Positions 27,275 to 37,029 are shown, counted from the first letter of the stretch. The stretch is DNA of 64,000 bases from Deltaproteobacteria bacterium (GCA_016713665.1 JADJOR010000001.1:310001-374000), one strand, 5' to 3'. The notes: generated from the sequence alone by a model not told the origin. Made by a program: numbers and translations.

Positions 27275-28207
27275 ATGGCGCGACGACTTCCTCTCCGCGG
27301 GCTCGTTCGGGTCGCCGTCGGGATCGCGGCCGCGCTCGTCGCAAACCCGGCCGACCTCGCCGCCGAGATCTATCAGTGGCGCGATGGCCAGGGCCAGCTC
27401 CACTTCGCCCAGGACCTGAACCAGGTCCCCGATGCCTATCGTACGCAGGCCGAGGCGGGGGCCCGCAAGGAGGGCACTGGTCCCGAGATCCAGCGCTATC
27501 GGGCGGTCCCCGCTTCTCCGGCGCCGGGGCTCGGCACGACGAGCCCGGGTGCGCGGACGGCCGGGCGCGCGACGGCGACGCGCCGCGGCGGACCGGCGAC
27601 ACCGACCTATCGCATCCCCGTCGAGCGCGCCGGCAACGCGATGTTCGTCCAGGTCCGCCTCAACGATCAGGTGGTGGCGCCGTTCCACATCGATACGGGC
27701 GCCTCCGACGTCGTCATCCCCAAGGCGGTCGCCGACGAGCTCGGGCTCGAGCTCTCGGGCTCCCGCACGGGGATCTACGCCACGGCGAACGGAATCGTGC
27801 AGCAGCCGCTGGTGACGCTCTCGAGTGTCGAGCTCGGCGGCGCGCGGGCCGAGAACGTGCCGGCGACGGTGAGCCCGTCGATGTCGACGGGGCTGCTCGG
27901 CCTCTCGTTCTTCAACCACTTCCGATACAACTTCGATCCGGTCGCGGGCGTCGTGACCCTGACGCCGAACGGCCTCGTGGAAGCGGGCGTGATCAAGGCG
28001 GGTCGCACCGAAGACCAGTGGCGCAGCCAGTTCGCCCAGCTCGCCGCCCGCCGCGAGCTGCTCGAGCAGGAGCTCGAGCGGATCAATCCCAACTGGGCGG
28101 TCCGCCGCGGCGAGATCGAGGCCGCGATCGCCGAGAACGATCGACAGGTCGAGGTCCTCGAGTCCGAGGCCGACGACGCCCACGTCCCGATGGCCTGGCG
28201 CGACTGA
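27275..28207 (+). CDS. Exported DUF4124 / retropepsin-like aspartic protease
   Basis: 310 aa with a signal peptide (about 1-29). Residues about 31-56 are a DUF4124 segment (EIYQWRDGQGQLHFAQDLNQ). After a Pro/Arg-rich linker, residues about 110-245 form a single-lobed retropepsin-like domain with the active-site motif FHIDTGASDVVIPKAVADEL (Asp140) and the flap/core strand STGLLGLSFF. Such proteins act as homodimers because each chain supplies one aspartate. A coiled-coil helix follows (about 250-300). The substrate is unknown; the location is periplasm or cell surface. Confidence 0.82.
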   Translation: MARRLPLRGLVRVAVGIAAALVANPADLAAEIYQWRDGQGQLHFAQDLNQVPDAYRTQAEAGARKEGTGPEIQRYRAVPASPAPGLGTTSPGARTAGRATATRRGGPATPTYRIPVERAGNAMFVQVRLNDQVVAPFHIDTGASDVVIPKAVADELGLELSGSRTGIYATANGIVQQPLVTLSSVELGGARAENVPATVSPSMSTGLLGLSFFNHFRYNFDPVAGVVTLTPNGLVEAGVIKAGRTEDQWRSQFAQLAARRELLEQELERINPNWAVRRGEIEAAIAENDRQVEVLESEADDAHVPMAWRD

Positions 28208-28563
28208 AGCGCAGCCCGACCCCGCTCGTCGGTCCGGCTCCAGCGGGCTCCGCCCGCACCGCTCCGGGTTCGTCGGTCCGGGATCGTCCAGCTCGCTCGA
28301 GTCGGCTGGGACCGCCCCGGCCGGTCCCGGCGTCGACCTCCCCGGGGCGGCGCTCCCGAATTGCCCAGAGAGGGCAAATGGCTTCCGCTCGCCCTCGGCC
28401 GATCCGCGGTCGGACCCCCGTTCGATCTGCCTCGCCGGCTCCTTCGATGGCACCGAACTTGCTCCCCTTCGGCTCGCAGAATCTTCGATTCGTCGCTTCG
28501 TTCGCGCCGGAGGGCGCGGCGAGATCGGGGCCCGCGTGGCTCCACCAGGAGACGACAGGCGTC
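28208..28563. other. Intergenic region with two hairpins
   Basis: No gene is supported here. GGGACCG (28308-28314) pairs with CGGTCCC (28322-28328), a possible terminator without a U-tract for the protease gene. TTGCCC (28361-28366) pairs with GGGCAA (28372-28377) around AGAGA and could be an operator or RNA hairpin for the next gene. Confidence 0.5.
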
Positions 28564-28989
28564 ATGGATCTTCGCTCGCTCTGGCGGCGGTGGTGGCAGG
28601 GGGAAGCTCGGCGGGCAGCCGGGGCGAAGGCGTCGCGGCGCATCGATCCCAAGCGGATCGGGGACTGGGAGGCGCAGATCGTGGCGGCGGGGATCGGAGA
28701 GGAGTGGGCGGCGCGCCTCGCGCCTCGTCTCGCCGAGGCCCAGCGCGAGCTCGGCTCGGGGAGCAGCCCGGCCCTCATCCGCGGGGCCGCTCTCGCGCTG
28801 GCCATGCAGGCCGAGAGCCAGGCCCACGTCGAGCGCAACCTGCGTGATGTCCGCGAGGTCGAGCGCCTGCTCGGCGCCTTCACCGGCGAGCTCGCGAAGT
28901 TGGACGAGGTCCTCGAGGTCCTCGCCGCCTACGCCCAGCGCATGCGGCCCCAGAAGCCGAATGGCTCGAGCGGTCACCTGCTGCACTGA
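28564..28989 (+). CDS. Hypothetical protein, alpha-helical
   Basis: 141 aa, not recognised. It begins MDLRSLWRRWWQGEARRA, a basic aromatic helix, and is predicted from composition to be almost entirely helical. The stretch VERNLRDVREVERLLGAFTG followed by LAKLDEVLEVLAAYAQRM has heptad-like spacing and could form a coiled coil. There is no signal peptide or membrane segment. AGGAG lies 15 bases before the ATG. The frame is open further upstream but that part is Arg/Ser/Pro-rich and unlikely to be translated. Confidence 0.6.
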   Translation: MDLRSLWRRWWQGEARRAAGAKASRRIDPKRIGDWEAQIVAAGIGEEWAARLAPRLAEAQRELGSGSSPALIRGAALALAMQAESQAHVERNLRDVREVERLLGAFTGELAKLDEVLEVLAAYAQRMRPQKPNGSSGHLLH

Positions 28990-28990
28990 T

Positions 28991-29016
28991 TCCCGCCCCC
29001 GCCCCCGCCCCCGCGC
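28991..29016. repeat. Short CCCCCG simple repeat
   Basis: About three to four copies of CCCCCG directly after the stop codon of the 141-aa gene. It is typical slippage-prone GC sequence; no function is seen. Confidence 0.7.
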
Positions 29017-29114
29017 CGATCCCGGCATCGATTCGGCCTCCGACACGAGGCCGCGCACGGCGCGTCGCACACGATCGTCCTGAGCGAGCGCGCGGTCGTC
29101 GAGGTGTGGATCGC

Positions 29115-29131
29115 CGTTCACGCAACGTGAA
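29115..29131. promoter_or_regulatory. 17-bp palindrome upstream of comEC, candidate operator
   Basis: GTTCACG (29115-29121) and CGTGAAC (29125-29131) form a perfect inverted repeat around CAA, 133 bases upstream of the comEC start. Size and symmetry fit a dimeric repressor site, for example of a TetR-type protein. It could alternatively be an RNA hairpin after the preceding gene, but no U-tract follows. Confidence 0.45.
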
Positions 29132-29263
29132 CGCCCGTGCGCGACGCGCAGACTGCGCGCCCCCGCGTCATGTTGGTCGGGAACCCGGCGCGTCCGGGCC
29201 GAGCGGGAGCCGGGGTCGGCTGCGCCCGAGGACGCGTCGTTCGTCGGGGGCAGCGACGCGCGC

Positions 29264-32020
29264 GTGTGTTGGCTCCTTCTCCTGCTCGTCGCATTTTCGG
29301 TGGGCGTCCTCCGGGCCGATCTCGGAGGGGCGCGCGCCGCGGCCGTCGCGGTGTCGTGGTCGGACGCGCTCTTCGCCAGAGCGGCCCTGTTCGGCTCGGT
29401 GGCTTCCGGGATCGGCACGGTCGCTGTGGTCCTCGTGGCCTGCGCGTCCCCGGAGCTCGCCGGACGGCTGGCGCGGCAGCATGGGTTGCGCGGGCTCGCC
29501 GCCGCTCTGCTGATCGGGTTGACGTTCGCGGCCGGTCATCGGTCGCTCGAGCGCGAGTTGATCCGCGCCGAACGCGGGGCGGCCCTCGCGGCGGGATTCG
29601 CGCGGCGCACTCGCGCGGGGGGCGCGCCGTTGCATTTCGTCGATGCGCGCGTCGTCGCGCGCCGGGCGACGGGCTTCGGCGAAGAGGTCGAGCTCGGGGA
29701 TCTCCGCGGTCGCGTCGGGGAGGGCGCACTGCCCGAGCGTGTGCTCCTCTCCTGGTCGCGAGAGGCGCCTTTCGAGCCCATCGACGAAGATCGCGTCGGG
29801 GACGGGCCATCGAGGGCCGAGGTTCTGCTCTGGCCGGGGGCGCGGGTGCGGCTCGCGATCCGGCTCGAGCCCCTCCGCCCGACGCGCAATCCGGGCTCGC
29901 CGGATCGCGAGCGCGCCTGGGCGCGCCGCGGGATCGGTGCCCGGGCGAGGCTCGTCAAGCCGGATTGGGTCGTCGAGACGGTGTCCGACGCAGAGCCCTT
30001 CGCGCGGGTCGCGTCGGAGCTCGTGGCGCTCCGCCGCGGCGCCGTCGAGCAGGCGCGCCGTCGTCTCCCGAGCGACGCGCCCGGTGCGGGGCTCGTGCGC
30101 GCTCTCGCGCTCGGCGATCGGCGCGATCTGTCCGAGGCGACCCGCCGCTGCTTTCGCGCGCTCGGCCTGACCCACCTGCTCTCGGTCTCCGGGCTCCACA
30201 TCGGCTTCGTGGCCGTGCCGGCCGCGGCGGCCGTCGCGCGATTGCGCGTGCTCGTCCGGCCGCGGCGGAGGCCGGTGCTCGGGTTCGGGATGCCGATCGC
30301 CGTCGGCTGTGGCGTCGCGCTCGGCTACGGCTGGCTGACCGGTGGGAGCGTCCCCGCGCTGCGGGCCGGCTTGTTATTCGGCCTCTTCGGCATCGCGCGC
30401 CTGGGGCGCTCGACGCTCGCGCCGGGGCCGGCCCTCGCCGCCGTCGGCCTCGCCTTGCTGGTCGCCGATCCCGCCGTGCTCTTCGATCCGGGCGCCCGCT
30501 TCTCGTTCAGCGCCTGCGTGGCATTGCTCGCCGCTCGCCTCTGGGGGACCTCGCCCGAGAGCGCGTCGGACGCCGCGGTCGGAGCGGCGTCTGCGTCCGC
30601 CCGGGCATCACTCCCGGATGCGCAGCCCGTGCCTGCCCGCGAACGGTTCGGGGCGATCGCCGCGGTCTTCGTCGATCCGGTGCGCGCGTCGCTCGCGGTG
30701 TCGCTCGCGCTCTTGCCGTGGGTCGAGCTCGAGGGGCTTCCCCGTTCGCTGCTGTCGCCCCTCGTCAATGCCCTCGCGATTCCCTGGACGGGCTTCGTCG
30801 TGATGCCGGGTGCGCTGGCGGCCTGCGTGCTCGCCTGGGGGCTCCCGGAGGCACGCGGCGAGCTCCTCCTGCGCGCGCTCATCTGGCCCGCGGCGGCGCT
30901 CGAGGGCGCCGCCGCCTGGCTGGGGGCGAGGCTTCCGTCGAGCGTCACGGGAGCGGACCAGCTGGGACTGATTCCCTGGCCGGTCGGGCTTGCGTTGATC
31001 GCCCTCGGCTTCTTCGCGTTGCGGCGGGGGCGGGTCGTCGTGGCGGGGCTGGTCTGGCTCGCGCTCGGGGGGCTCGGACTCGTACCGGTCCGCGAGGTGG
31101 GCTTCGCCGAAGAACGGCCCCGGCTGGTCTTCTTCGATGTCGGCCAGGCGGACGCGGCGCTGATCGAGACCCGCGATGCCATCTGGCTGATCGATTCGGG
31201 CTCCGGTCCCGGGGATGGTTCGGGAGGTGGCACGCTGCTGCGCGCATTGCGGGCCCTCGCGATCGATCGACTCGACGGGCTCGTCATCACCCACGGCGAC
31301 CTCGACCATCGCGGCGGCGCGCGGCGCTTGCTGTCGGCGCTGCCTGTCGGGGAGCTCTGGCTTCCGGCGCTCCCCCGTCCGGATGCGGACCTCGTTGCGC
31401 TCGCGGCGGAGGCGAGCGAGCGCGGTGTGCGGGTCGTCTGGGTCGGCGCCGGGGATCGACATCGCTCGGGTCGAACGCTCGAATTCGACGTGCTGTGGCC
31501 GCCTCGAGCCGCCATCGCGAAGCAGACGAGCGAGCATGAAGTCGGCGGATTCGGCGAGGATGCGCGGCTCGCGGGCCGCGCCCGCAACGAGCATTCGATC
31601 GTCCTGCGCGCGAGCATCGAGGGACGGGACCTGCTCTTCATGGCGGATGTCGGAGCGGGCGTCGAGCAGCGCCTTCGGTCGCGAGAGCAGTTGGCCGGTG
31701 TCGAGCTCCTCAAGCTCGGCCACCATGGCAGTCGCCGGAGCTCGGACGCGGCATTCCTCGAGGTGGCTGCGCCCGCGCTCGCGCTCGTGAGTGCCCCGTG
31801 CGATGCCGCTCGGGGACTCCCGAGCCCCGTCGCGCTGGCGCGTGTGCGTGCGGCAGGTGTCGGCCTCGCGTGGACCGGGCGCGACGGCGCCATCGCCGTC
31901 GGCTGGACGGAAGACGGGGATCGGCGCGTCGAGAGCTGGGGGCGGCCGCGGGCGTGCGCGGAGCGCGACGCGGAGTCGGATTGGGCCGTGGGAGGCGGTC
32001 GCGGCGGGGGGGGCGGGTGA
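29264..32020 (+). CDS. comEC: ComEC/Rec2-family DNA uptake channel
   Basis: 918 aa. Many hydrophobic helices at the N-terminus, then the ComEC core with the hallmark LTHLLSVSGLHIGFVAVP. The C-terminal 330 residues are a metallo-beta-lactamase-fold nuclease domain: VVFFDVGQADAALI in the form LVFFDVGQADAAL, the metal motif ITHGDLDHRGG and the GHHGSRRSSD stretch. It would pass single-stranded DNA through the inner membrane during transformation. The GTG at 29264 is tentative because no clear ribosome-binding site is visible. A G8 run near 32007 at the 3' end is a weak spot for sequencing. Confidence 0.92.
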   Translation: MCWLLLLLVAFSVGVLRADLGGARAAAVAVSWSDALFARAALFGSVASGIGTVAVVLVACASPELAGRLARQHGLRGLAAALLIGLTFAAGHRSLERELIRAERGAALAAGFARRTRAGGAPLHFVDARVVARRATGFGEEVELGDLRGRVGEGALPERVLLSWSREAPFEPIDEDRVGDGPSRAEVLLWPGARVRLAIRLEPLRPTRNPGSPDRERAWARRGIGARARLVKPDWVVETVSDAEPFARVASELVALRRGAVEQARRRLPSDAPGAGLVRALALGDRRDLSEATRRCFRALGLTHLLSVSGLHIGFVAVPAAAAVARLRVLVRPRRRPVLGFGMPIAVGCGVALGYGWLTGGSVPALRAGLLFGLFGIARLGRSTLAPGPALAAVGLALLVADPAVLFDPGARFSFSACVALLAARLWGTSPESASDAAVGAASASARASLPDAQPVPARERFGAIAAVFVDPVRASLAVSLALLPWVELEGLPRSLLSPLVNALAIPWTGFVVMPGALAACVLAWGLPEARGELLLRALIWPAAALEGAAAWLGARLPSSVTGADQLGLIPWPVGLALIALGFFALRRGRVVVAGLVWLALGGLGLVPVREVGFAEERPRLVFFDVGQADAALIETRDAIWLIDSGSGPGDGSGGGTLLRALRALAIDRLDGLVITHGDLDHRGGARRLLSALPVGELWLPALPRPDADLVALAAEASERGVRVVWVGAGDRHRSGRTLEFDVLWPPRAAIAKQTSEHEVGGFGEDARLAGRARNEHSIVLRASIEGRDLLFMADVGAGVEQRLRSREQLAGVELLKLGHHGSRRSSDAAFLEVAAPALALVSAPCDAARGLPSPVALARVRAAGVGLAWTGRDGAIAVGWTEDGDRRVESWGRPRACAERDAESDWAVGGGRGGGGG

Positions 32021-32080
32021 GTCCGCCTTTCGAGCCGCGATCGGGAATCAGGCGCGTGGGACGCGCGAGCCGGGGGGGCA

Positions 32081-32671
32081 ATGAAGATCGACGAGGGTGG
32101 GGATGGCGGGCCCGGACGAGAGGACGAGATCGGGCCCCTGGCCGGTCGGTGGCCCCGGGAGCTGATCCAGGCGGGCGAGGCCCTGGCCCTCGCCGAGCGG
32201 TGGGTCGAGAGCCGAGGGGTCGCTCGGACCGCGGGGCGGCCCGCCTGGGCCGGGGGGCCGCTCACGCCTGCACTGGTCGCCGTGCTGTTCGAGGCCCGAC
32301 GTGCGCGCCGCATCGTGCGGGGGCTCGAGGATGCCGAAGCCGCGTTGAAGGCCCAGGCGCTCGGTGTGCGCGGGGCCGCGGGACCGGGCGCGTCCGGCGC
32401 TGCCGACCGGATCTCCCGGCTGCTCATTGTCAGCGAGGATGGATCGGATCGATTCTTCAGGAAAATCGAAAGCTTGTATCGCGAGTACGGGAACATGCTC
32501 GAAGTCTATGTCTGTGCCTGTGATGAGCAGATCCTCGGCGCGGCGGTGTTCGGGGCGGACCGGCGCGCGCGGGCCCTGCTCGTCGACCACAAGGAGGCGG
32601 TCGTTCTGGCGCTGCGGGCGATCGCGGGAACCGATCGAGCGGTCCCGAATGCCATCGAGGCAGGCTCGTGA
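32081..32671 (+). CDS. Hypothetical protein
   Basis: 196 aa, not recognised. The N-terminal 100 residues are rich in Gly, Ala and Arg. The C-terminal half looks like a folded domain (ISRLLIVSEDGSDRFFRKIE, YREYGNMLEVYVCACDEQ, ALLVDHKEAVVLALRAIAG). The two cysteines in YVCACDEQ could be redox-active or metal-binding, which is inference only. There is no signal peptide. It starts 60 bases after comEC, preceded by a G7 run. Confidence 0.65.
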   Translation: MKIDEGGDGGPGREDEIGPLAGRWPRELIQAGEALALAERWVESRGVARTAGRPAWAGGPLTPALVAVLFEARRARRIVRGLEDAEAALKAQALGVRGAAGPGASGAADRISRLLIVSEDGSDRFFRKIESLYREYGNMLEVYVCACDEQILGAAVFGADRRARALLVDHKEAVVLALRAIAGTDRAVPNAIEAGS

Positions 32672-32786
32672 TCGTGGGATCGCTCGGGGTGCGGCCCTGA
32701 TCGGCTCGGGGCAACACTGGAGCGGTGGGCTCCGGGGGAATCCGGCAGAGGGCGAGGCTGAGGCGCGACTTCGTCGAGGCGTCGTT

Positions 32787-35700
32787 TCAATCTGAAACGA
32801 TTTTCTTGAACCCACCTTCAACCATTTGAATTTCATCGGGTTGTTCCACGAGGAACGTCGTCTCGGGCACGCCTCGGGGCGGCTCGTCGAGGATCTGCCG
32901 GACGCGCCCGAGCAGGGCGGCCGAGCTGAACGGCTTCTCGAGCAGCTCGGGGCCGCTATTGGACAATCCGTGCTGTGTCAGCGTCTCGTCGGTGAAGCCG
33001 GACATGTAGAGGACACGAATGCCCGGCCGGAGCTGCTGGGCCCGTCGGGCGATCTCGGGGCCCGCCATGCGTGGAAGCACGACGTCCGTCAGGAGCAGAT
33101 CGATCGGACCCTCGTGGCGGCTGCAATGGCGCAGGGCGGCGGTCGCGGACTCGGCGGGCAGGACCGTATAGCCCCGGCGATGGAGAGTGCGTTCGACGAG
33201 CTTGCGGACGGGACGCGAGTCCTCGACGAGCAGAACCGTCTCGCGTCCGCGACCGATGACCGAGGGCTCGTCTGGACCGCTCTCGATCAGGACCTCGTGG
33301 GCCGTCGGGAGGTAGACCGTGAAGGTCGAGCCCTCGCCGACCCGGCTCGCGACGTCGATCTGGCCCCGGCTCTGGCTCACGATTCCGTAGACCGAAGCGA
33401 GACCGAGCCCCGTCCCGCCGGTTGCGCCCTTGGTCGTGAAGAAGGGCTCGAAGATCTGGCTGCGGGTGGCGTCGTCCATCCCGGTGCCGGTATCGGAGAC
33501 GCGCAGGGCGACGTAGGCGCCGGGGCTGAGCACGCCGGACTCGACGCGTTGCGGGGTGCGTACGAGATGGTTGAAGGTCTCGATCTCGAGGCGTCCGCCG
33601 CGGGGCATCGCATCCCGGGCGTTCACCACCAGATTGACGGTGATCTGCTCGACCTGACCGGGATCGGCGAGGATGGCGTCGAGTCCGCCATGGAGCTGGC
33701 TCACGAGCTCGATGTCCTCTCCGATCAGCCGCCGCAGCATGCGGTCGATCTCGGCGACGATGGCGTTGAGATCGACCCGCTCCGGCCGCAGGACCTGACG
33801 CCGGCTGAAGGCGAGCAACTGGCGCGTGAGTCCCGACGCCCGCTCCGCCGCGCGCAGGATCTCCTCGATGTCGGGCCGCGTCGCGTGGTCGGCGTCGAGC
33901 TCCTGGAGCACCAGATCGCTGTAGCCGATGATCGCCGTCAGCAGGTTGTTGAAGTCGTGGGCGATGCCCCCGGCCAATCGACCGACGGACTCGAGCTTGC
34001 GCGACTGGCCGAGGCGGAGCTCGCTCTGTCGCAGCGCCTCTTCCGTCCGACGCCGCGCCCGGATGTCGCGCAGGGTCACCGCGAAATACGATCGCAGCGC
34101 CGCCGTCTCCACCGGGCCGACCGGATCGCAGAACAGCAGGACTGTCGCCTCCGTCGGCGTCGGCTCGTCCTCCGGTCCGCCGTTCAGGGCGAGCTCCCCG
34201 CTCCATGGGAAGCTCGTCGTCAATCGGGGAAGCACCTCGCTGCGCAGGCGCTGGGCATCGGCAGGGGTCAGCAGGTCGAGCAGCGTGCGCCCCGGCTGGA
34301 CGTCGGGCATCGCCGTCCGGAGGTGGCGGCTCGCGGTCTCGTTGGCGAAGAGCAGGGTCGTGTCGAGGTCGCAGACGAAGACGAGGTCGGTGCTCTGCTG
34401 GATCACACGGTGGAGCAGGTCGCGACCGAGATCCGGGGGCGGCGCCGCGCGCGCCTCCCGGGCGACGATCAGCCAGCGCCGCAAGCCCTGGCCGTCGGTG
34501 CTCGCCGCGATCCGGGCCTCGAAGCCGCGGGGGCGACCGTCGGCGTGGCGGAGCACGAGCCCGATGGGCGAAGGCTGCTCGCGCAGGTCGAGCGCCGCTC
34601 GGTCCGGCCCTCCCGCGAAGAGCGCCGGCAGGGGCTGGCCGATCCAGGCGCGCGGCGTGTGCCCGAGCAGGGTCTCGAACGCGCCCGACAGCGCGGCGAT
34701 GGCGCCCTCTCCGTCGAGCTCGATCACGAGCTCCCCGGACAGATGGCAGAGCGCCTCGAAGCGCGACCGGCTGGCGGCTTCCGCCTCGCGGTCGGCGCGG
34801 GCTTCGAGCGCCCGGGCGAGGGGCTCGGCGGCGCTCGTGAGGAAGCCGCGGACGCGTTCGGGGTCTTGCAGGGGACGGCGCGCATAGCCCGCGAGCAGCC
34901 CCAGCACCCGGCGCTCGTGCCGGGCGACGAGCCCGATGCCCGCGAAGGACACGAAGCCCGGATCGAGCCGGTCGGCGACTTCGGGCAGAAGCCGGGTCAC
35001 ACCGGCCGGATGGAGACAGAGCTCGCCCCGCGCGGCGATCGCCTCCGGCAGGCCGACGAGGGATTCTTCGCCGGGCCCGAGTCCCCGACCGTCCTGCCAG
35101 CCGCCGATCCGGGTCGCCTGATCGGGATGCGCCGGGTCGAGGCGGGCCAGGATGAGACGGTCGAGCTCGAGGGCCGTCGCGAGGGAGGCGATCACGGCCT
35201 GGAGCTCGTCGAGCTCGTCGAGCTCGACGCCCCGGGCCAGGCGCGTGAAGGCGAGCTCGACCTGCTTGCGCCGGCTGATGTCGTCGGCCTGGATCGCGAA
35301 GAGCCGTTCGCCCGACTCGCTCTGGAAGCTGCTCCAGCGAAACGAGATCCAGTGCGGCCGCCCGGGCTCGCCGACGAGCTCGAGATCGATGGCGCCGACG
35401 CTCGAGGCGTTCTCCTGCGTCGACTCGAACCAGGCGTCGCCGAGCGCCTTGCGCTGCCCGAAGCGCAGGAGCGGAAGGAGTCCGTCGATGTGTTCGGCCC
35501 CGCCGAAGATCGACTTGAAATGGCGGTTGGCGAAACGGATGGACCCGTCGGCCCGCGCGATGGCCGTCGCGTGGAGTCCCGACTCGACGAGGGCGCGGTA
35601 CTGCGCCTTGCGCAGGCGGTCGACGCGGCTGGTCGATTCGTGGTCGGTGACGTCGCGACACACGGCGGTGATCGCCCGGCGTCCATCCGACCGGTCGAAG

Positions 35701-36008
35701 GCGCGAAACGCCGCCTCGATGGAGATGCGCAGGCCGTCGCGCCGCGGCGCCTGGAAACGGAGGGTCAGGTCTTCGCCGGCCTCGACGACCTTCCGGAAGC
35801 CGGCGATCGTGCGCTCCCGATCCTCGGACGCGACGAGCTCGAGAAAGCTTCGACCCTCGATCTGCTCGGGATCGATCCCGAAGATCCGACCCACGGCCCG
35901 ATTGATCGAGGAGATCCGACCATCGGTCTCGAGCTCGATGACGATGTCCGCGAGCTGATCGAGGAGATCCGATCCGAAGCGCTCGCGTCCCGCGTCAGCG
36001 CGCGACAT
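32787..36008 (-). CDS. Hybrid sensor histidine kinase with PAS domains and C-terminal receiver
   Basis: 1073 aa, soluble (no membrane helix seen). Two PAS domains at about 10-120 and 135-250, a GAF-like part at about 265-400, two more PAS-like segments at about 415-530 and 535-670, a HisKA helix with the phospho-His684 in GGIAHDFNNLLTAI, a HATPase domain (NLVVNARDAMPRGG, DTGTGMDD, FFTTKGATGGTGLGLA), and a receiver at about 922-1040 with acceptor Asp975 in DLLLTDVVLPRM. The gene has no adjacent response regulator, so signal output is either internal or to a distant partner. TGGAG lies just before the ATG. Confidence 0.95.
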   Translation of the reverse strand: MSRADAGRERFGSDLLDQLADIVIELETDGRISSINRAVGRIFGIDPEQIEGRSFLELVASEDRERTIAGFRKVVEAGEDLTLRFQAPRRDGLRISIEAAFRAFDRSDGRRAITAVCRDVTDHESTSRVDRLRKAQYRALVESGLHATAIARADGSIRFANRHFKSIFGGAEHIDGLLPLLRFGQRKALGDAWFESTQENASSVGAIDLELVGEPGRPHWISFRWSSFQSESGERLFAIQADDISRRKQVELAFTRLARGVELDELDELQAVIASLATALELDRLILARLDPAHPDQATRIGGWQDGRGLGPGEESLVGLPEAIAARGELCLHPAGVTRLLPEVADRLDPGFVSFAGIGLVARHERRVLGLLAGYARRPLQDPERVRGFLTSAAEPLARALEARADREAEAASRSRFEALCHLSGELVIELDGEGAIAALSGAFETLLGHTPRAWIGQPLPALFAGGPDRAALDLREQPSPIGLVLRHADGRPRGFEARIAASTDGQGLRRWLIVAREARAAPPPDLGRDLLHRVIQQSTDLVFVCDLDTTLLFANETASRHLRTAMPDVQPGRTLLDLLTPADAQRLRSEVLPRLTTSFPWSGELALNGGPEDEPTPTEATVLLFCDPVGPVETAALRSYFAVTLRDIRARRRTEEALRQSELRLGQSRKLESVGRLAGGIAHDFNNLLTAIIGYSDLVLQELDADHATRPDIEEILRAAERASGLTRQLLAFSRRQVLRPERVDLNAIVAEIDRMLRRLIGEDIELVSQLHGGLDAILADPGQVEQITVNLVVNARDAMPRGGRLEIETFNHLVRTPQRVESGVLSPGAYVALRVSDTGTGMDDATRSQIFEPFFTTKGATGGTGLGLASVYGIVSQSRGQIDVASRVGEGSTFTVYLPTAHEVLIESGPDEPSVIGRGRETVLLVEDSRPVRKLVERTLHRRGYTVLPAESATAALRHCSRHEGPIDLLLTDVVLPRMAGPEIARRAQQLRPGIRVLYMSGFTDETLTQHGLSNSGPELLEKPFSSAALLGRVRQILDEPPRGVPETTFLVEQPDEIQMVEGGFKKIVSD

Positions 36009-36146
36009 GGCCTGGCTCCACGTCTGCCATCACCGACCCCAACGTGAGCCCCCCAACCCGTGGATCACGCCCCCCACTTTAACCACATGGGCGTGAATGA
36101 CCACCGTCCGTCTCGAAAAAACTGCGATGGGGATCACCATTTGGCG

Positions 36147-36166
36147 TTGTCGGATCACCCCGACAA
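36147..36166. repeat. Inverted repeat between TSUP and kinase genes
   Basis: TTGTCGG (36147-36153) pairs with CCGACAA (36160-36166) around ATCACC. It lies between the end of the TSUP gene and the start of the kinase gene, both on the minus strand. It is either a weak terminator for the former or an operator for the latter. No U-tract is present. Confidence 0.35.
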
Positions 36167-36282
36167 ACATCGACGCAGACCCGAGACCCGAGAGCCGGGC
36201 AAATCGATCCGAGCGCACGAGTTCCTCGATGCGTGGCTTCCGAGCACGAAGCGGTCGACCGGATCGAAGCGCCCGCAGCCCC

Positions 36283-37029
36283 TCAATAGAGTCCGAGCAT
36301 GCGCCCGGCCATCGCCAGCACCGACGCGACGAGCACCGGCTTGATGATGCGCTCGCCGCCGCGGGCCGCGACGCGCGCACCGACGCTCCCGCCCACGGCA
36401 AAGCCGCTCGCCAACACCAGGGCGAAGGGCCAGTCGACCTGGTCGTGGAGGATGAAGACGGGGAGCGCGACGAGCGTGAGCGCGCCGACCAGGATGACCT
36501 TCACCGCGTTGGCGCGCACGAGGTCGAGCCCGCTGCGCGCGAGCGCGGCCACGACGAAGATCCCGACGCCCGCCTGGATCGAGCCCCCGTAGAAGCCGAT
36601 CGCACCGAAGATCGCGGCGTTCGCCGCCGCCGAGCGCCCGGTCGCGGGGACGGCGGCGCGCTTCTTCTGCTGGCTGCGCAAGATCGGGACGAGCAGTGCG
36701 ACCATCGCCACGCCGAAGATCTTCTCGAAGAGCTCCGACGACAGCCGCGCAGCCACGGCCGCGCCGGCGATCGAGCCGATCACCGCCGGCAGGACGATCG
36801 GGAGCGACTCGGCGAGCGCATCGAAGCCTTCGCGCCGGAAGCTCCGCGTCGCGAAGACGTTCTGCATCAATACGCCGACGCGGTTCGTGCCGTTCGCGAG
36901 GGTCGCGGGCAGGCCGAAGTAGACGAGGGCGGGGACGGTGAGCAGCGTGCCACCGCCGGCGAGCGTGTTGATCACGCCCGCCACGAGGCCGACCGCGGCG
37001 AGGGCGAGCCATGTCGACCATTGATCCAT
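36283..37029 (-). CDS. TSUP (TauE/SafE) family membrane permease
   Basis: 248 aa with about eight hydrophobic helices. The first contains the family pattern LVAGVINTLAGGGTLLTVPALV and the duplicated half starts near AIGFYGGSIQAGVGIFVVAA. Family members export sulfite, sulfoacetate or other organosulfur anions, or import sulfate; the substrate cannot be told from sequence. Start is the ATG at 37029 with GGGAAG upstream; a longer frame to 37110 lacks a site. It is divergent from the S9 peptidase gene. Confidence 0.88.
   Translation of the reverse strand: MDQWSTWLALAAVGLVAGVINTLAGGGTLLTVPALVYFGLPATLANGTNRVGVLMQNVFATRSFRREGFDALAESLPIVLPAVIGSIAGAAVAARLSSELFEKIFGVAMVALLVPILRSQQKKRAAVPATGRSAAANAAIFGAIGFYGGSIQAGVGIFVVAALARSGLDLVRANAVKVILVGALTLVALPVFILHDQVDWPFALVLASGFAVGGSVGARVAARGGERIIKPVLVASVLAMAGRMLGLY

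Noticed and set aside
32826..36047. 1073-residue open frame antisense to the hybrid kinase
   Set aside because: The frame stays open because of high GC at third positions. Its composition is charged and unstructured, while the minus strand encodes a motif-complete kinase.
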